The notes: generated from the sequence alone by a model not told the origin. DNA of 64,000 nucleotides from Ilumatobacteraceae bacterium (GCA_025463305.1 JAOBWK010000082.1:1-64000), one strand, 5' to 3'. Positions 18,743 to 27,688 are shown, counted from the first letter of the stretch. A program made the numbers and translations.

Positions 18743-19145
18743 TCAGACTGCGAGTTGCTCGACGAGACGCGCGGCGTCGTGGCGCCACAGTTTCGGGATC
18801 TCGAACGACACCGGTGCTTGGCCGGGCACGACGAGTGCGATCCGATCGGGTGCGTCGGCTCGGTCGATCGCATCCACCCGGACGAGGCGTCTCGATCGAG
18901 CCGAGGAGCACGCTCATGGAGGCGTTCACGTTGTTCCCGTGGAACAGCAGCAGCCGTCGCTCCGTCAAGGCGATGACATAGGTCGGGGTCGCCGCGAGCG
19001 CCAGGGTTCCGAACAGGACGGTTGCAGTCGTGTCGGTTCGTGCGCGTGCGTAGACGACGACCGCGGCGTGTTCGTCCGGTTCGAGCACGGCGTCGATGGC
19101 GACCATGATCCGCTTGAGCACTGACTTGTTGTCGAACAATCCCAC
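18743..19145 (-). pseudogene. Small PH-like/YokE-like gene with a one-base frameshift
   Basis: The frame from ATG 19145 encodes MGLFDNKSVLKRIMVAIDA and continues sensibly to about residue 84 (MSVLLGSIE), then turns into an Arg/Pro/Ser-rich shadow. The adjacent frame from about 18895 continues as RRLVRVDAIDRADAPDR and ends in WRHDAARLVEQLAV-stop at 18743, two bases before the metallopeptidase start. Dropping one base near 18890-18900 gives a continuous protein of 133 residues. The sequence YVIALTERRLLLF resembles the strands of bacterial PH-like domains. Either the gene is newly broken or the sequence has an inserted base. Confidence 0.7.
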
Positions 19146-19167
19146 GCCGTAGATCTACCGCAGCGTC

Positions 19168-19194
19168 TCGCGCGGAGACCACCGCTCCGCGCGA
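19168..19194 (-). terminator. Stable hairpin after the LuxR gene
   Basis: A perfect 10-bp stem, TCGCGCGGAG pairing with CTCCGCGCGA, closes a 7-base loop. It lies about 40 bp past the stop of the minus-strand LuxR-family gene and 23 bp before the next gene, so it probably ends the LuxR transcript. There is no U-tract on this strand. Confidence 0.5.
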
Positions 19195-19197
19195 TTT

Positions 19198-19216
19198 ACG
19201 TACGAACTACGTACGT
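19198..19216. promoter_or_regulatory. Palindrome ACGTACG-N5-CGTACGT
   Basis: A perfect 7-bp inverted repeat with a 5-base spacer lies immediately beside the hairpin at 19168-19194 and upstream of the minus-strand gene starting at 19145. The arms are themselves rich in CGTACG. The position fits an operator for the PH-like gene/metallopeptidase pair. The binding protein is unknown. Confidence 0.4.
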
Positions 19217-19235
19217 GCCGCGGAGGCTCGCGGTG

Positions 19236-21884
19236 TCACGCCACCAGGCCGAGGCGGGTGGCTTCGGCGGCTGCCTGCCGACGCCCGTCGACACCGAGCT
19301 TGTCGAGGATCCGTGCGACGTGGGTGGTCACGGTGCGCACGCTGATGAACAGCTCAGTCGCGATCTCGCGGTCGGTGTATCGGCGAGCGAGGAGGCGCAA
19401 TACGTCGATCTCTCTGGGTGTGAGACCGCGCAGCATGACTTGGTCGATGACTGCCGCGGGCTCGATCGGCAGCGGAGTGCTCGCTTCGGCGAGCGACTCA
19501 GCGCGACGCAACTGATGCACGAGGTCCGCGGCGGCCGGCAGGCTGAGGCCCTCACCGGTGACCAGGTGCTCATGGATCGCCTCTGCGGACAGCGACTGCC
19601 GGACCCCGGCCATGGTGCCCGCAACATCGGTCTGGTCATCTCCGTCCGTGCGGTCGACCGGCTCGCCGATGTCGGTCCGCAGCCGTCGTGCGGTCCCGAT
19701 CAATTGTGCCGCTGAGCCCGCTCGACCTCGGTCGATCATCAATGACGCAGCGATCTCCAGCGAGTCGATCATCATGACCGGGTTGTCGGACGCGAGCCCC
19801 AGGCCGAATGCGGCGATGACTTCTCCGACGGCATCGTCGATCCGCCCCCGCCGCCGGAGCACGCGTGCAAGCGTGTTCATCGCGTCGATGGTGCTGCGAG
19901 TGAGGCGAAGCTCTCGGGACATCTCGATCGAGCGGCGGATCATCGGTTCTGCCTCGTCGAGATCACCAACGGCCAACAAGGTTTCGCCGAGGTTGGCGAG
20001 GGTGGCCGCCGCGCCGGTCTGGTCCCCGAGGCGGGTCTGGACATCGAGTGCTTCGCGGAGCAGCGCCGCTGAACGATCGTGATGCCCTTGCTCCGTCGCC
20101 GCTGCGCCGAGGTTGCTGAGGAGGATGGCGACGCGGAGCGAGTCATCCTGGCGTCGGAAGTAGCGCAGCGAGTGCTGCCACTGCCGTTCCGCCTCGTGGA
20201 GGTCCCGGCGGTAGTAGGCGACGGTCCCCAGTCCGAAGATCGCTCCCGCCTCTCGCCGCTCGTCCCCGTGGGTTCGCGCAGCCTCGATGATCCGCGAGAT
20301 CAACTGCTGCGCCCTGTCGAGCTGACCTGTGTTCAGCGCGACGTTGCCCAGATGCAGTTCGACATCAGCGAGCCCCGCCCAGTCGCCGCATCGTTCGAAC
20401 ATCGCCGCCGCTGTGTCGAGCCGTTGGACAGCCGCATCGGACTCGCCAGCGATCTCGCGGAGGTGCCCTGCAGCACTGAACGCCGTCGCGCGCTCGATGC
20501 TGTCTCCGTCACGGTTGACGGCGATCACGTCGTCGAACCAGTTCGCGCCTTCATGTGGGTTCCCGCGCTGGGTCCAGTACGGGGTGGTGGCGTTGGCGAG
20601 ACGCAGTGCTGCAGCCGGGTCGTGCTCGATCGCCCACGCCAGTGCCGCGCGAATCAGCTCGGCCTCGACCTCCATGCGAGTTGCTGAGCGCTGCTGATCC
20701 GCTCCGCGCATGTTGATCGACGCTTCTGTGGCGAACCTGGTGAGGTGCTCGACCAAGCGACCCATCACCCGGATGCGTTCGTCTTCCCGCTGCAAGGAGC
20801 TGGCGAACTGGCGGACGGTCTCCGGTACACGGAACCGATCACCCTCGCGATGCACGAATCCATGCTCGATCAGCTGACTCAGCCTCGACATCCAGTCATC
20901 GGCTCCGAGCGCGGCAACTGTGGCCGATGAGAACGTGCCCCGCAGCACGGCAAGGTCGCGCAGCATCTCGCGTGACGCAACGTCGGCGGCGTCGTAGCTC
21001 CATCCGATGGCGGCGCGCATCGATCGTTGGCGAGCGGGCGCATCGATCGGCCCATCGGACAGGAGCTCCATCTGCTCCGCGAGCCGGTCGAAGATCTCAT
21101 CGAGGCTGAGGATGCCGAGTCTTGCTGCCGCCAGCTCGATCGCCAGCGGCAACCCGTCGAGCTCTTCGCAGATCGCCGCGATCTTGGAGAGCGCGTCGAT
21201 GTCGTCAAGCGACGCCGCGAGGTCCAGGGATCGTGCGCGTCGTCTGAAGAGCTCGGTGGCAGCCGGCGTGCCGAGCGGCCCCAGCGCGAATCGCTGCTCG
21301 TCGCTGACGCCGAGCGCCATGCGGCTGGTGGTGAGCACGACCACCTTCGACTGTCGATCGAGCAACGACGCGACATCGATGGCAGCACCAATGACGTGCT
21401 CGAAGTTGTCGAGGAGGAGCAACCGGTCGGATCCGGCAAGCGCCGATCGAAGCGTTTCGATCGGATCGGTCGGACCGTCGAGCGTCACACCGCATGCATC
21501 GGCGATGGCGCCCAAGACCCGCGACGGGTCATCGAGCGCAGTCAGGTCGACACGCTGCACGCCGTCGCGCAAGACGGCGGAACGTTCGATCTCGTCGGCA
21601 ACTGCGTTCGCGAGCGTGGTCTTGCCCACCCCTGCAGGACCGACGACGGTGACGAGCGGATGCGGCCGAGCCCAGATCAGCTCCGAGAGATCCGCGATCT
21701 CGCGCTCGCGACCGATCGGTGTCTCGTGCTCTCCCGTCGATCGACTCCTCGCTGCCACCGAGTGCGACGCTAGACGCCAGCCCCCGGCAGGAGCCTCAAC
21801 CGGTCCGGCGCTTCGGACCCCGATCACCCTGTTGAGGGAGCTCTGCAAGCCGCTGATCAGCAGACTTCGCACCCGAATACGCAA
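19236..21884 (-). CDS. LuxR-family regulator with NB-ARC-type ATPase and TPR repeats
   Basis: Up to 882 residues. A P-loop, VVGPAGVGKTTL, and Walker B RLLLLDNFEH lie in the first quarter, followed by the GLPLAIELAAAR motif typical of NB-ARC/AfsR-type ATPases. A helical TPR region covers the middle. A C-terminal LuxR helix-turn-helix starts LTPREIDVLRLLARR and ends VARILDKLGV. These are large ATP-dependent, ligand-responsive activators. The first codon of the open frame is TTG at 21884 without a clear ribosome-binding site; GTG 21827 or 21758 would give a more usual N-terminus before the PIGRERE motif. It is followed by a hairpin. Target genes unknown. Confidence 0.85.
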   Translation of the reverse strand: MRIRVRSLLISGLQSSLNRVIGVRSAGPVEAPAGGWRLASHSVAARSRSTGEHETPIGREREIADLSELIWARPHPLVTVVGPAGVGKTTLANAVADEIERSAVLRDGVQRVDLTALDDPSRVLGAIADACGVTLDGPTDPIETLRSALAGSDRLLLLDNFEHVIGAAIDVASLLDRQSKVVVLTTSRMALGVSDEQRFALGPLGTPAATELFRRRARSLDLAASLDDIDALSKIAAICEELDGLPLAIELAAARLGILSLDEIFDRLAEQMELLSDGPIDAPARQRSMRAAIGWSYDAADVASREMLRDLAVLRGTFSSATVAALGADDWMSRLSQLIEHGFVHREGDRFRVPETVRQFASSLQREDERIRVMGRLVEHLTRFATEASINMRGADQQRSATRMEVEAELIRAALAWAIEHDPAAALRLANATTPYWTQRGNPHEGANWFDDVIAVNRDGDSIERATAFSAAGHLREIAGESDAAVQRLDTAAAMFERCGDWAGLADVELHLGNVALNTGQLDRAQQLISRIIEAARTHGDERREAGAIFGLGTVAYYRRDLHEAERQWQHSLRYFRRQDDSLRVAILLSNLGAAATEQGHHDRSAALLREALDVQTRLGDQTGAAATLANLGETLLAVGDLDEAEPMIRRSIEMSRELRLTRSTIDAMNTLARVLRRRGRIDDAVGEVIAAFGLGLASDNPVMMIDSLEIAASLMIDRGRAGSAAQLIGTARRLRTDIGEPVDRTDGDDQTDVAGTMAGVRQSLSAEAIHEHLVTGEGLSLPAAADLVHQLRRAESLAEASTPLPIEPAAVIDQVMLRGLTPREIDVLRLLARRYTDREIATELFISVRTVTTHVARILDKLGVDGRRQAAAEATRLGLVA

Positions 21885-21998
21885 GAACTACGGATGACCA
21901 GATCGAACGCATCGCGCAGACTGAACCCGCGGGCAGTCGGCCCGACGCGAATGAACATCGACGTGATGTTCAGCGGATGACACCACACAGGGAACCTC

Positions 21999-23144
21999 AT
22001 GAACAACGACCGTCTCATCCGCATCGGCCGATCAGCGCTGTGCTTGGGCGTGCTGGTGCTCGGCAGTGCCGCCTGCTCGAGCGGCAGTCAGTCGGTGTCG
22101 ACGTCGAAGTTCGTCGATTCACTCACGAGCGCGTGCCGCACTGCGCACCGCTCCGCCGACGATCTGGACGTGACGGATCCCGCCGGGTACCTCAAGGATG
22201 CGCTGAAGATCGTCGGCTCGGAGGCCGACGACGTCTCGAGCCTGAAGGCGCCCGCCGCTGATGCGTCGGATTTCGACGACTTCACGTCGAACCTCGACGA
22301 TGAGCAGTCGGCGCTCCGCAAGTTCGCCGACGCGTACGACGGAACGGATTCGGCGAGCGTCGATGGGGCCATCGCCAAACTGACCAAGTTGGTTTCGACG
22401 AACGACGACCTGGCGGCCACGCTCATGGTGTCGAGGTGCGCGCACGTCTTGGACGCCGGCGACTTCGCCAGGTTCGCGGCGGGCACATCGACCGACCCCT
22501 CCAGCTCGGGCTCCGCAGGCGGTGAAACGACCACGACCCCGCCGCATGCTCCCTCCACCGCCGGCGCGCCGGAGACCACCGAGCCGGCGCCACCGGACAC
22601 GCCGTTGCCGATCTCGACGATCCCGCCGAGTCCGGCGACGACGGCGCCAGTCGCGACCATGCCGCCGAACACGGAGGTGGACATGACGACCCCGGGCGCA
22701 GGCGCAGGGCCGGCATCCAGCGACCTCAGCGACTATCAGCCGCCGGCGGGCTATGTCTGGAACCCGGTCGACCCACCGCTGTCCACCGTCTTCCCCTCGC
22801 CCACATCCAACGCGGCGCTCGGCCCCGTCCTGGTCTCGTACGGGGTGGAGGGTGCGACGCCGACGGACGGATCTGCGTCCGTCATCATCGTCGTGCTGGA
22901 GATCAACACCTCGTTCGCGGAACCGACCATCGACGCCGATCTGAGCTTCGAAGGCCTGAGCAACGGAACCGTCATCACGACACCCGGGGGCCATCAAGCG
23001 GCCCTCCTCGCGGGCGCCAGCACTGGCGAGACCTTCGACTCGATCATCACCTTCCTCGACAAGCAGTCGGTCACCATCCACGTGCCGGTCGGCGGCGACC
23101 CGGCAGCGGTGCTCGATGCGTTCCTGACGGCGAACGGTGCCTGA
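21999..23144 (+). CDS. Lipoprotein of unknown function
   Basis: A 381-residue lipoprotein. The N-terminal signal ends in the lipobox LGSAAC (Cys near 26). Residues to about 165 form a helical domain with two cysteines (SACRTAH, SRCAHVL). A Thr/Pro-rich linker of about 70 residues follows, then a C-terminal beta-rich domain, VLVSYGVEGATPTDG to VTIHVPVGGDP. It has no enzymatic motif and is probably anchored outside the membrane. It diverges from the LuxR regulator and could be one of its targets, which is inference only. Confidence 0.8.
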   Translation: MNNDRLIRIGRSALCLGVLVLGSAACSSGSQSVSTSKFVDSLTSACRTAHRSADDLDVTDPAGYLKDALKIVGSEADDVSSLKAPAADASDFDDFTSNLDDEQSALRKFADAYDGTDSASVDGAIAKLTKLVSTNDDLAATLMVSRCAHVLDAGDFARFAAGTSTDPSSSGSAGGETTTTPPHAPSTAGAPETTEPAPPDTPLPISTIPPSPATTAPVATMPPNTEVDMTTPGAGAGPASSDLSDYQPPAGYVWNPVDPPLSTVFPSPTSNAALGPVLVSYGVEGATPTDGSASVIIVVLEINTSFAEPTIDADLSFEGLSNGTVITTPGGHQAALLAGASTGETFDSIITFLDKQSVTIHVPVGGDPAAVLDAFLTANGA

Positions 23145-23439
23145 CGAGGGTTCCGGTGTAATGCGGAGGGTGTCTCGAGCGATCTCCATGTGGGGTGCAC
23201 GACTGGGTGGGGCGCCCGCGATGCGCGAGCTTGCAGTTGTCTTCTGGATTTCTCAGCTCGATGGTCCGGTTCAATGAACTATGAGATCGCGTCGTGATCA
23301 GCTTCGATCAAAATAAGATGTGAGGGTAAAGTTGCTCATGCGTCGGTGAAGGTCCATGTTTGGAAGGGAATCGGCCGGGATACACATTCTCCAACATGTT
23401 CGGCGATCTCCGCATTGCCGATCGACAAAGGAGGAAGAA

Positions 23440-23721
23440 GTGATCGGTTTCATTGTCTACTTAGTGGTGATCGGATTGATCGCCGGGTTCATCGCGCGGG
23501 CCATCGTGCCCGGCAAGGACGCCCTCTCCGTGGGCGGCACGATCCTGCTCGGCATCGTCGGCTCGTTCGTCGGCGGGTTCCTCGGCTACGTGCTCACCCA
23601 TCACGACGCCAACGACGGCGCGCTCCAAGCGTCGGGCATCATCGGCTCGATCGTCGGCTCCGTCATCGCCCTGCTCGTGTACCGCGCCGTCAGCGGCCGC
23701 GGCCACCGGCACGTGTTGTAG
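23440..23721 (+). CDS. GlsB/YeaQ/YmgE family membrane protein
   Basis: A 93-residue protein with three hydrophobic segments, a Gly-rich pattern and a PGKDALSVGGTILLGIVGS motif, typical of the transglycosylase-associated (GlsB/YeaQ/YmgE) stress family. The reading frame extends upstream, but the GTG at 23440 is the start: the perfect ribosome-binding site AAAGGAGG at 23427-23434 lies five bases ahead. The 295 bp before it hold no gene and probably the promoter; TAAGAT near 23310 is a weak -10 candidate. It is followed eight bases later by a second membrane protein gene, likely in one operon. Confidence 0.88.
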   Translation: MIGFIVYLVVIGLIAGFIARAIVPGKDALSVGGTILLGIVGSFVGGFLGYVLTHHDANDGALQASGIIGSIVGSVIALLVYRAVSGRGHRHVL

Positions 23722-23729
23722 GAGCGGTC

Positions 23730-24302
23730 ATGTCGTACATCGATCCAGATGTTCAACCCGTTGTCGCCGGCCGCACCGTCAGCGCGGACGGTCGCACGAT
23801 GATCGTCGAAGCGCCGGTTGCCACCGCCCGAGTCGCGGAGCCGGTGGTGGTCGCATCACCCGTCTCGACCGGGCGGGTGGAGACCACCTACGGACGTCGG
23901 TACGCATTTGATTCGTTCATCGTCGGACTCGTCGGATTGGCGTTGCTGATCGTGGGCCTCGTCGCGGCCGTCCGGGCCGGCTTCGACGGGCCGATGAGCA
24001 CGCCCGTCGTCAAGGTGCTCGGCTACACCCACACCACGACGCTCGGTCTGATCGAGATCGGCATCGGGGTGTGCTTGTTGATTGCCGCGGCGGCCACGAG
24101 TCGTGGAGCCGAAGTGTTCTTCGGGCTCGCGCTCGCCGTGGGTGCGATCGTCGGGGCGGTGCAGACCGAGTCGTTCCGTCGCGACCTCGCACTGCAGTCG
24201 AGCCTGGCGTGGATCGCCGCGGTCGCGGGTGCCGTCGTGGTGCTCGTCAGCCTGATCGTGCCCAGGATGACCACGAGAACCGCTCGCGTCGAGTCGATCT
24301 GA
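23730..24302 (+). CDS. Four-helix membrane protein, function unknown
   Basis: A 190-residue protein. The first 65 residues are soluble (MSYIDPDVQPVVAGRT, then a Val/Ala-rich stretch); four hydrophobic segments follow between about 70 and 185, with short polar loops. The ATG at 23730 is preceded by GGAG and lies eight bases after the stop of the GlsB-like gene. No catalytic or binding motif is seen. Pairing with a GlsB-type protein suggests a role in envelope stress, but that is inference. Confidence 0.75.
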   Translation: MSYIDPDVQPVVAGRTVSADGRTMIVEAPVATARVAEPVVVASPVSTGRVETTYGRRYAFDSFIVGLVGLALLIVGLVAAVRAGFDGPMSTPVVKVLGYTHTTTLGLIEIGIGVCLLIAAAATSRGAEVFFGLALAVGAIVGAVQTESFRRDLALQSSLAWIAAVAGAVVVLVSLIVPRMTTRTARVESI

Positions 24303-24320
24303 TTCGGACGGGCGAGGAGC

Positions 24321-24352
24321 GATCGGGCGGACGGTTCACCGTCCGCCCGATC
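24321..24352. terminator. Bidirectional terminator hairpin
   Basis: A perfect 14-bp stem, GATCGGGCGGACGG pairing with CCGTCCGCCCGATC, encloses a TTCA tetraloop. It lies between the convergent ends of the membrane protein gene at 24302 and the sigma-factor partner gene at 24426, and a TTT follows on the plus strand. It can serve both strands. Confidence 0.75.
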
Positions 24353-24425
24353 TGCGTTTCCAGGACGGCATCGGGCATCCGGCGTCACGTCGTCGATCGG
24401 TCCTACCAGGCCACGGAAGAGGGAC

Positions 24426-25169
24426 TCAGGGATGCGGAGCTGCTGGACCCTTCGAGCGACGGGGTGCCGTGGCAGCCGGGGTGTCGCCTGACCGGCCGGG
24501 TGCCGTGGCAGCTGGCGTGTCGCCGGTGCGGCCGGGTGCCGTCGCGGCTGGCGTGTCGCCGGTGCGACCGGGTGCGGTGGCCGATGGGTTCGAAGCGGTC
24601 GTGTCTGGCACGGTGGCCGAGACCGTGGGCGTCGACGAGGTCGTGGCCGACGTCGATGACGTGACCGGTGAGGTCGGCGTCGCAGGTTCGGTGATCGCCG
24701 GCGCCGGCGCCGTGACTGCGACCGTTGCCCCGACGACCGTCGACGGGCCCGTCATCGGGTCGTCGGTTGGTTCGGGCACCGTGGCGCCCACGGATGTTGC
24801 CGGCGGAGGGATGGTCGACGGTGACGGATGATGGTCGCCGGAGAAGAAGGGGACGTTCCCGATCGCTGCGGCACCTGCGGCAGACACCAGGGTGGCCGCC
24901 GCGGCGATGACGGCTGTTCGGCCGGTCATGCGCCGTCGACGACCCGCCCCGACCGGAACCGGTGAGTTGGCCCGGGCGGATGAGAAGGCTGACGTGACGA
25001 CCGGCAACGCCCGCGTCTCGTCATTGGTGCCAAGGCGTCGCGCTGCTGCGATCAGCGCCTCGACGCGACCACTCGGGTCGAGCTCGGCTGCGTCGCGCGC
25101 ATCGATCGCCAGCAACGCCTCGAGAGCTTCGCGCATCTCGGGATTCGGATCACGTGGGGGGCTCGTCAT
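24426..25169 (-). CDS. Membrane-anchored partner of the ECF sigma factor with 12-residue repeats
   Basis: A 247-residue protein with an N-terminal cytoplasmic region (about 90 residues), one membrane segment (TAVIAAAATLVSAAGAAAIG) and an extracytoplasmic Thr/Pro/Ser-rich tail. Near the end are three to four copies of a TAPGRTGDTPAA unit. Topology and its ATGA overlap with the sigma gene mark it as a probable anti-sigma or sensor protein. However, the cytoplasmic part lacks the zinc-binding HxxxCxxC of classical anti-sigma domains, so the mechanism would differ. The start is ATG 25169. Confidence 0.75.
   Translation of the reverse strand: MTSPPRDPNPEMREALEALLAIDARDAAELDPSGRVEALIAAARRLGTNDETRALPVVTSAFSSARANSPVPVGAGRRRRMTGRTAVIAAAATLVSAAGAAAIGNVPFFSGDHHPSPSTIPPPATSVGATVPEPTDDPMTGPSTVVGATVAVTAPAPAITEPATPTSPVTSSTSATTSSTPTVSATVPDTTASNPSATAPGRTGDTPAATAPGRTGDTPAATAPGRSGDTPAATAPRRSKGPAAPHP
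24463..24588 (-). repeat. 36-bp tandem repeat (12-residue units)
   Basis: Three 36-bp units with a few substitutions, beginning ggtgccgtggcagc on the plus strand, occupy 24463-24570, and half a unit follows. They encode TAPGRTGDTPAA-type dodecapeptides at the C-terminus of the sigma-factor partner protein. Copy number may vary between strains. Confidence 0.8.
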
Positions 25170-25801
25170 GGCAGCACCATCTCGTCCGCGCCGAGACGAG
25201 CGGCCAGCGTTCGCAGGGCCCGGTGTTGGGTGACTCGCACCCAGTTCGCTGTTCGCCCCATCACGGTGCCCACCTCTTCCGCGTCGAGCTCGCCGAGTAC
25301 TCGGAGCAGGAGCACCTCGGCCTGCTCGGGTTTCAGGAGCGACGTGATGAGTGAGACGGCGGCCTGCCCCGACAGCGCGTCGAGCGCGTCCTGCTCCGTC
25401 GCTGTCGTGGCCGGCCGGTCGCCCATCGAGGATGCGTCGACCACGTCGGTCCGCCTGCGCGTGGCGGTGCGTCGGTAGTCGGCGAGCCGGCGACGTGCGA
25501 TCGAGAAGCACCACGCCCTGAACTGGTTCCAGCCTCCTTCGAAAGCGCCGATCGCCCCCGCGACTGCGAGCCACACTTCGGCCGCGATGTCGTCTGCGGC
25601 GCGCGGTTCCTGCGATCGGAGGAAGCGGAGGAGGCGAGGCTGCAATGCGATGAACAGCTGCGCGACAGCGTCGTCGTCGTGGCGCGCGGCGACCACCACG
25701 GCGTCCATCGGATCACGCCATGCAGCGCTCCGACCGGGAGTCGCTTCCTCCTCGTCCAACGCCAGCCCGTTCCCTGAACCAGCCTTCCTGAGCCATCGCA
25801 T
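25166..25801 (-). CDS. ECF-type RNA polymerase sigma factor
   Basis: About 211 residues. Sigma region 2 is recognisable (LFIALQPRLLRFLRS, then AADDIAAEVWLAVA and FRAWCFSIARRRLADY) and region 4 at the C-terminus (LLKPEQAEVLLLRVLGELDAEEVG, then NWVRVTQHRALRTL). The open frame is longer at the N-terminus but that extension has the composition of a shadow frame. ATG 25801 has GGAGGA almost abutting it; ATG 25710 (MDAVVVAARHDDD) is an alternative. The gene ends in an ATGA overlap with its membrane partner, which presumably controls it. Promoter targets unknown. Confidence 0.85.
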   Translation of the reverse strand: MRWLRKAGSGNGLALDEEEATPGRSAAWRDPMDAVVVAARHDDDAVAQLFIALQPRLLRFLRSQEPRAADDIAAEVWLAVAGAIGAFEGGWNQFRAWCFSIARRRLADYRRTATRRRTDVVDASSMGDRPATTATEQDALDALSGQAAVSLITSLLKPEQAEVLLLRVLGELDAEEVGTVMGRTANWVRVTQHRALRTLAARLGADEMVLP

Positions 25802-26128
25802 TCCTCCGACACGCGTAGCTGGTTCAGCCCGCGGGAGCGATGGGCATGCAGTGCCTCGTCGTACACGTCGATCGTGCCATGACGGCTCGTCGACACACCT
25901 CCGGCTACCCGACAACGTCGGACCCCGGTCCCGCGCCGCTGGTGCAGCCGACACCGCCACGTTGCCCGCTGGGAAGCAAAGGGCAACCTTCGATTCCAGC
26001 GAACGCGATCGGAAGCGCGACCAACGTCTCGCCCGCCAACCGACGGTGTCGAGCTCCATCCCGCAGGGCCCCGCCGCGTTGCGCGAGTGAGGCATCGGCG
26101 ACTGATGCGACGTGCGCGTGAGCTGGGT
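25802..26128. other. Intergenic stretch without a supported gene
   Basis: About 330 bp between the sigma factor and the excisionase-like gene. The frames open here are shadows with no start context. It should hold the sigma-factor promoter. It may also be where the chromosome gives way to the integrated element, but no copy of the tRNA-derived core was noticed in it. Confidence 0.5.
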
Positions 26129-26455
26129 TCAGTCGGGGTCGAGTAACGAGAGTTGCAAGCCAGCCACTCTGGACGGTGATTGCGTGACGGTCCGACGGCC
26201 TGTCCCGCTCGCCGGTGAGGAGTGGAGCAGCTGCACCACCCTGCCGGTCGTCACGTATTCCTGCAGGGCTCCGCGAGGCACACGAAGAAGGTCGCCCATG
26301 CGGAGAACCGGGAGGCCTTCTGTGCCACCGCTGGCGCTGTAGCGCTGGACCATCTCGTACGCCTTGGACCGCCCGATGCGAAGAACTCCTGCCGCCTCTT
26401 CGACCTTCAGCAACATGGGAAGACTCGACCATTCATGTGTGTTCGATTCGTTCAT
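26129..26455 (-). CDS. Excisionase-like helix-turn-helix protein (copy 1)
   Basis: A 108-residue protein with a MerR/excisionase-type helix-turn-helix: LPMLLKVEEAAGVLRIGRS, KAYEMVQRY, then the wing LPVLRMGDLLRVPRGAL. This is the Xis/AlpA-like family that bends DNA at attachment sites or regulates integrase genes. ATG 26455 is chosen for the AGGAG about 12 bases upstream and because the paralogue at 63563-63895 starts at the same residue. The gene lies just downstream of the integrase on the same strand. The C-terminal 25 residues (ending LQLSLLDPD) are also conserved in the paralogue. Confidence 0.85.
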   Translation of the reverse strand: MNESNTHEWSSLPMLLKVEEAAGVLRIGRSKAYEMVQRYSASGGTEGLPVLRMGDLLRVPRGALQEYVTTGRVVQLLHSSPASGTGRRTVTQSPSRVAGLQLSLLDPD

Positions 26456-26558
26456 TCGTGTTCGCTCCTGTCGTCGTGTCCGCGTGATGGTCCGAACATC
26501 CGCACTGGTGACCATCGGGACTGATCAGTCCGACTGCGGGGACACTTGAGATTCGACG

Positions 26559-27688
26559 TCAGCCGGGCGCGTGGGCAATGCGGTCGACGATCGCTTGGCG
26601 AGCCCCGGGCAGTGCGTGTGCATACACGGTCAGCAGCATCTCGGGACTGTGACCGAGGATGTCGGCGATCGCGCGGAGTTCGCCGACGTCCTTGGCCGTG
26701 TTCACCATGTGGGTGGCGGCGGTGTGGCGCAGTCCGTGTGAGGTCAGTCGCGGGATGTCGAGGCGATCGACGATGCGCGCGAGTGAACGGTCGTATTCGC
26801 GGGGAAGGGCGTGTCGTCCGTGGCGGGTGCAGATGATCAGATCGTTGTCCCGCCACTCGGTGCCGGCGAGGAGCCGGTCTGCAGCCTGCTCCGCTCGGCG
26901 GCGGTTGAGCGCTCGCACCTGCTCGCCGGACAGCGGAACGAGCCGTCGGGAGCGGACGTTCTGGCGTCGCCCAACGACGAGCCGTTGTTGAGGCCGACGA
27001 GGCTCTCGTCGATGCGCAGAGTTCGACCATCTGCGTCGAGATCGTCCCATCGCAGCGCGAGCACTTCGCTGCGACGCAGCCCATACAGGACGCCGAGCTG
27101 GAAGCCGACGGCCCAGCGGTGATCGGCGATCGCCGCAAGGAAGATCTCGACCTCCGCAGAGTCCCACGCCGGAGCCTCTCGAACCCGCGCCGGCTTGGCA
27201 ACCGCCCGGGGGAGTGGCACGCGCGCCGCGGGACTGCGAGGGATGAGACCTTCGTCGACAGCATCGGCGAGCGCTGCCCGCAACACGTTGCGGCAGATCT
27301 GCACGCTTCGCCTCCCGAGCCGACCTCCACCGGCGAGTGCGACGATCCAACGAGTGATGTCGTCGCGGTCGAGCCGACTGAGCGGGATGCCGCCGAGGCC
27401 CCGTTCGATGTGCAGGATCGCCCACTCGTACTGCTCGCGTGCCTTCGGCGTGATGTCGATCTTGCCGTCGACGTACCGTCGCACGAGCCAGCTCACGTTG
27501 CCGCGTTCGGTGCTCACCTCGTCGGCCTTGAACGCCCGCGCCGCGGCTTGCGCCGTGCGTTGCGTCGGATACGTGCCGATCTGCTTCGGGCGCAGCTTGC
27601 CGGTGGCGGTGTCGATCCCGTCGATGCGCACGGCCCACTTGCCGCGGTGTCTGCGGACCGTCGGTTGGCCAGTCATCTTCCAGCTCAT
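26559..27688 (-). pseudogene. Tyrosine-type integrase with a one-base frameshift
   Basis: The N-terminal frame begins MSWKMTGQPTVRRHRGKW after a good GAGGTGA ribosome-binding site and carries an Arm-type strand domain, a core-binding helical domain and the first catalytic Arg (GVLYGLRRSEVLALRW). It runs out of frame after SSLGDA, near 26962. The neighbouring frame continues NVRSRRLVPLSGEQV and carries the remaining catalytic residues: HGLRHTAATH (H-x-x-R) and LGHSPEMLLTVYAHA (His and nucleophile Tyr). Restoring one A (gccaagaac instead of gccagaac) joins them into about 376 residues with a complete R-H-R-H-Y set. Either the integrase is recently inactivated or the read has an error. Confidence 0.85.

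Noticed and set aside
17172..19145. A single 657-residue protein with N-terminal PH-like domain and C-terminal metallopeptidase
   Set aside because: The linker between the parts is a shadow frame; the adjacent frame continues the small protein to a stop two bases before the peptidase lipoprotein start.
24463..24588. A CRISPR array or satellite at the 36-bp repeats
   Set aside because: Units are directly adjacent with no spacers and encode an in-frame peptide repeat.
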